Source: Streptacidiphilus sp. PB12-B1b (GTDB taxonomy: Bacteria > Actinomycetota > Actinomycetes > Streptomycetales > Streptomycetaceae). Taken from it: DNA of 64,000 nucleotides. The notes under the pieces are model-generated. The model made no database searches. It was not told the origin of the DNA and saw only the letters and a program-made list of their open reading frames with translations. The translations under genes were made by a program, and so were the position numbers. Shown one piece after another: positions 62,746-64,000 of this stretch. Positions within the stretch are counted from its first letter, which is position 1. Each line of letters begins with the position of its first letter. The stretch spans positions 2,790,001-2,854,000 of the forward strand of contig NZ_CP048405.1 of NCBI RefSeq assembly GCF_014084125.1. The letters are read 5' to 3'.

Positions 62746-63570
62746 CTATCCGACCCGGTGCGCGGACGGCCCCATGAAGCCGAGGCTGATCGAGATCTGG
62801 TCGGCGGTCTCGATGACCTTGTCCGCCAGGGCGCCCTGCCGGTTGTCCAGGTCCAGGGCCGACAGCGAACCGGAGATGGACAGCGCACCGGCCACCGCCC
62901 CCGAGCGGTCCCGCACCGGCGCGGCCACGCAGGCCCGGCCGAAGGCCAACTCCTCGACCTCGGTGGCGTATCCGCTCGAACGCACCTGGTCCAGCTCCTT
63001 GAGCAGCCGGTCCAGCGAGACGATCGTCCGGGGCGTGTACGCGGGGTAGGCCGCGCCCACCGCCTCGCGCACCTGGTCCGGGGTGAGGTCCGACAGCAGC
63101 GCCTTGCCCATGCCGGTGGCGTGCAGCGGGGCCGTCCGGCCGGTCAGGGTGAAGGTCCTCGGGGCCAGCGGGCCCTCGAAGTGGCAGAGGTAGAACATCT
63201 CGCTGCCGTGGCGCTCCGCCACGTTGGCACCCAGCTTCAGCTCGTACGCGAGGTTCTGCGCCACCTGCCGGGCCGCCCGGTGCAGCGGCGACTGGTTGAG
63301 CGCCACCCCCGCCAGCGTCACCACCCGCGGGCCGATCCGGTGCAGGCCGCTGCGCGGATCCCGGAACAGGTAGCCGAGCGACTCCAGTGTCGCCACCAGG
63401 CGGGAGACCGTGGACTGCCCCAGCCCGCTGAGCTCGACGAGTTCGGCGATACGGCGCTCGGGCTGCTCCTCGGTGAAGTGCTCCAGCAGGGAGAGCGCCC
63501 GTTCGACACTCTGCGTACCGGACACCGATCCGCTGGTGACCGTTGTGCCGGTGCGCCGCGAGTGCGCCAT
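62746..63570 (-). CDS. Second IclR-family regulator
   Basis: A 274-residue IclR protein: GTQSVERALSLLEHFTEEQPERRIAELVELSGLGQSTVSRLVATLESLGYLFRDPRSGLHRIGPRVVTLAGVALNQSPLHRAARQVAQNLAYEL, then GRTAPLHATGMGKALLSDLTPDQV and ATEVEELAFGRACVAAPVRDRSGAVAGALSISGSLSALDLD. It follows the first IclR (56780-57607) closely in order and motifs. Start ATG 63570. It is convergent with the GH16 gene across the 22-bp repeats. TGGATGCTAC, shared with the dehydratase/aldolase promoter, lies about 45 bp upstream of its start. It likely regulates that divergent promoter and itself. Confidence 0.92.
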   Translation of the reverse strand: MAHSRRTGTTVTSGSVSGTQSVERALSLLEHFTEEQPERRIAELVELSGLGQSTVSRLVATLESLGYLFRDPRSGLHRIGPRVVTLAGVALNQSPLHRAARQVAQNLAYELKLGANVAERHGSEMFYLCHFEGPLAPRTFTLTGRTAPLHATGMGKALLSDLTPDQVREAVGAAYPAYTPRTIVSLDRLLKELDQVRSSGYATEVEELAFGRACVAAPVRDRSGAVAGALSISGSLSALDLDNRQGALADKVIETADQISISLGFMGPSAHRVG

Positions 63571-63613
63571 TGCGAATCTCCTCCGGGGAAAGTGAGGAAC
63601 CTTATCTGGATAG

Positions 63614-63623
63614 TGGATGCTAC
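63614..63623. promoter_or_regulatory. Motif TGGATGCTAC upstream of the second IclR gene
   Basis: An exact copy of the 10-mer at 52871-52880. It sits where a promoter of the - strand IclR gene should be (TAAGGT, a possible -10, lies at about 63600). Candidate IclR box. Confidence 0.4.
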
Positions 63624-63691
63624 ATCGCTGGGCGTCACGACCATACTCATGCGTAGCTTTCGGCCACGGCCCCGACCGGCCCCGGGAACAC

Positions 63692-63731
63692 AAAAGCTGC
63701 GGCCCCCGATCCTCGATCAGGGGCCACAGCT
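63692..63731 (-). terminator. Rho-independent terminator after the tRNA-Leu gene
   Basis: On the - strand, AGCTGTGGCCCC and GGGGCCGCAGCT pair over 11 of 12 positions with a loop of about 13 nt, then CTTTTG follows. It begins 29 nt beyond the 3' end of the tRNA and is the clearest intrinsic terminator in the window. Confidence 0.75.
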
Positions 63732-63759
63732 GTGGAGAGTCGTCTCACGACCCGATGCG

Positions 63760-63841
63760 TGCGCGAGGGGGACTTGAACCCCCACGCCCCGAAGGGCACT
63801 AGCACCTCAAGCTAGCGCGTCTGCCATTCCGCCACCCGCGC
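63760..63841 (-). tRNA. tRNA-Leu, anticodon GAG
   Basis: An 82-nt cloverleaf on the - strand. The 5' end is GCGCGGG, the D arm GCGGAATGGCAGACGC, the anticodon arm CTAGC-TTGAGGT-GCTAG with anticodon GAG, and the long variable arm TGCCCTTCGGGGCGT is typical of class II tRNAs. The T arm is GGGGG-TTCAAGT-CCCCC and the 3' part TCGCGCA. CCA is not encoded. If the T stem uses all five C, only six bases remain for the 3' acceptor strand, one fewer than expected; with a 4-bp T stem the acceptor GCGCGGG/CTCGCGC pairs fully. It reads CUC/CUU codons. Confidence 0.93.
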
Positions 63842-64000
63842 ATCGTGTCGTCCGCACCGCGTCGCCGCCGTGCTGACGGAGCCAACCATAGCAAAGATCA
63901 GCCGGGGTTCCGAACCGCTTATTCCGGGCGGGACCTGCGCAGACGCACGGCCCGGCCGGGCCGGGGCGCCCCCTTCCCGGGCCTGACGCGAGGGCTTGGG
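63842..64000. other. Right-edge sequence upstream of the tRNA-Leu gene
   Basis: About 160 bp of GC-rich sequence that should contain the tRNA promoter on the - strand (AGCAAAGATCAG near 63891 is the only AT-richer patch). No gene start or family-like frame was recognised. Confidence 0.3.

Noticed and set aside
63760..63841. Integrative element inserted at the tRNA-Leu 3' end
   Set aside because: Downstream of the tRNA there is only its terminator and the IclR gene; no integrase and no repeated tRNA 3' end were seen.

Overview
The window is uniformly high-GC DNA with strong G/C third-codon bias, frequent GTG starts and many 1-4 nt ATGA/GTGA gene overlaps. It carries a streptomycete-type hopanoid cluster, two IclR regulators, several TetR regulators, MarR and roadblock proteins, and an ABC sugar importer with no ATPase of its own. 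All of this points to a filamentous actinomycete of the Streptomyces/Kitasatospora/Streptacidiphilus type. It reads as chromosomal sequence: no transposase, integrase, phage gene, CRISPR array or origin was seen.

Layout. 1-8 kb: a truncated secreted GH5 hydrolase, a membrane protein, small conserved proteins, a glutamate decarboxylase, a TetR regulator and a two-gene polysaccharide-type ABC exporter. 8-20 kb: a hopanoid operon on the + strand, hpnC-hpnD-hpnE-polyprenyl diphosphate synthase-shc-hpnG-ispG-dxs-hpnO. It supplies its own precursors (ispG and dxs, MEP pathway), makes squalene (hpnCDE), cyclises it (shc) and begins side-chain maturation (hpnG, hpnO). As read here, shc is broken by a one-base contraction in a C tract. 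The radical SAM gene hpnH, which in the Streptomyces coelicolor cluster (from memory) lies between hpnG and ispG, is instead about 20 kb away at 37.1-38.1 kb, divergent from a TetR gene with a perfect palindrome between them.

20-36 kb: a roadblock protein, a PAP2 phosphatase, an S4 RNA-binding protein, an acyl-CoA operon (phosphotransferase, acyl-CoA dehydrogenase, SDR) divergent from its TetR, an unusual protein made of two fused MarR domains, a secreted transglycosylase-like protein, an acyl-CoA synthetase, a TrmB-type regulator, a lipoprotein with a duplicated domain and a DHA2 drug exporter. 36-51 kb: hpnH, a Baeyer-Villiger-type monooxygenase plus SDR pair behind a perfect 12-bp inverted repeat, an aldo/keto reductase, a cupin, a FUSC-family membrane protein, a histidine phosphatase, a PcaL fusion, a large membrane mannosyltransferase-type protein and an MFS exporter.

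51-63.6 kb: a sugar-acid/polysaccharide catabolic locus. It has a 2-keto-3-deoxy sugar kinase and KDPG aldolase, divergent from an enolase-superfamily dehydratase, a DHDPS-family lyase and an SDR. Then, on the - strand, come ABC permeases, a lipoprotein binding protein, an IclR regulator and an SMP-30 lactonase. A secreted GH16 hydrolase and a second IclR regulator follow. A tRNA-Leu(GAG) lies near the right edge.
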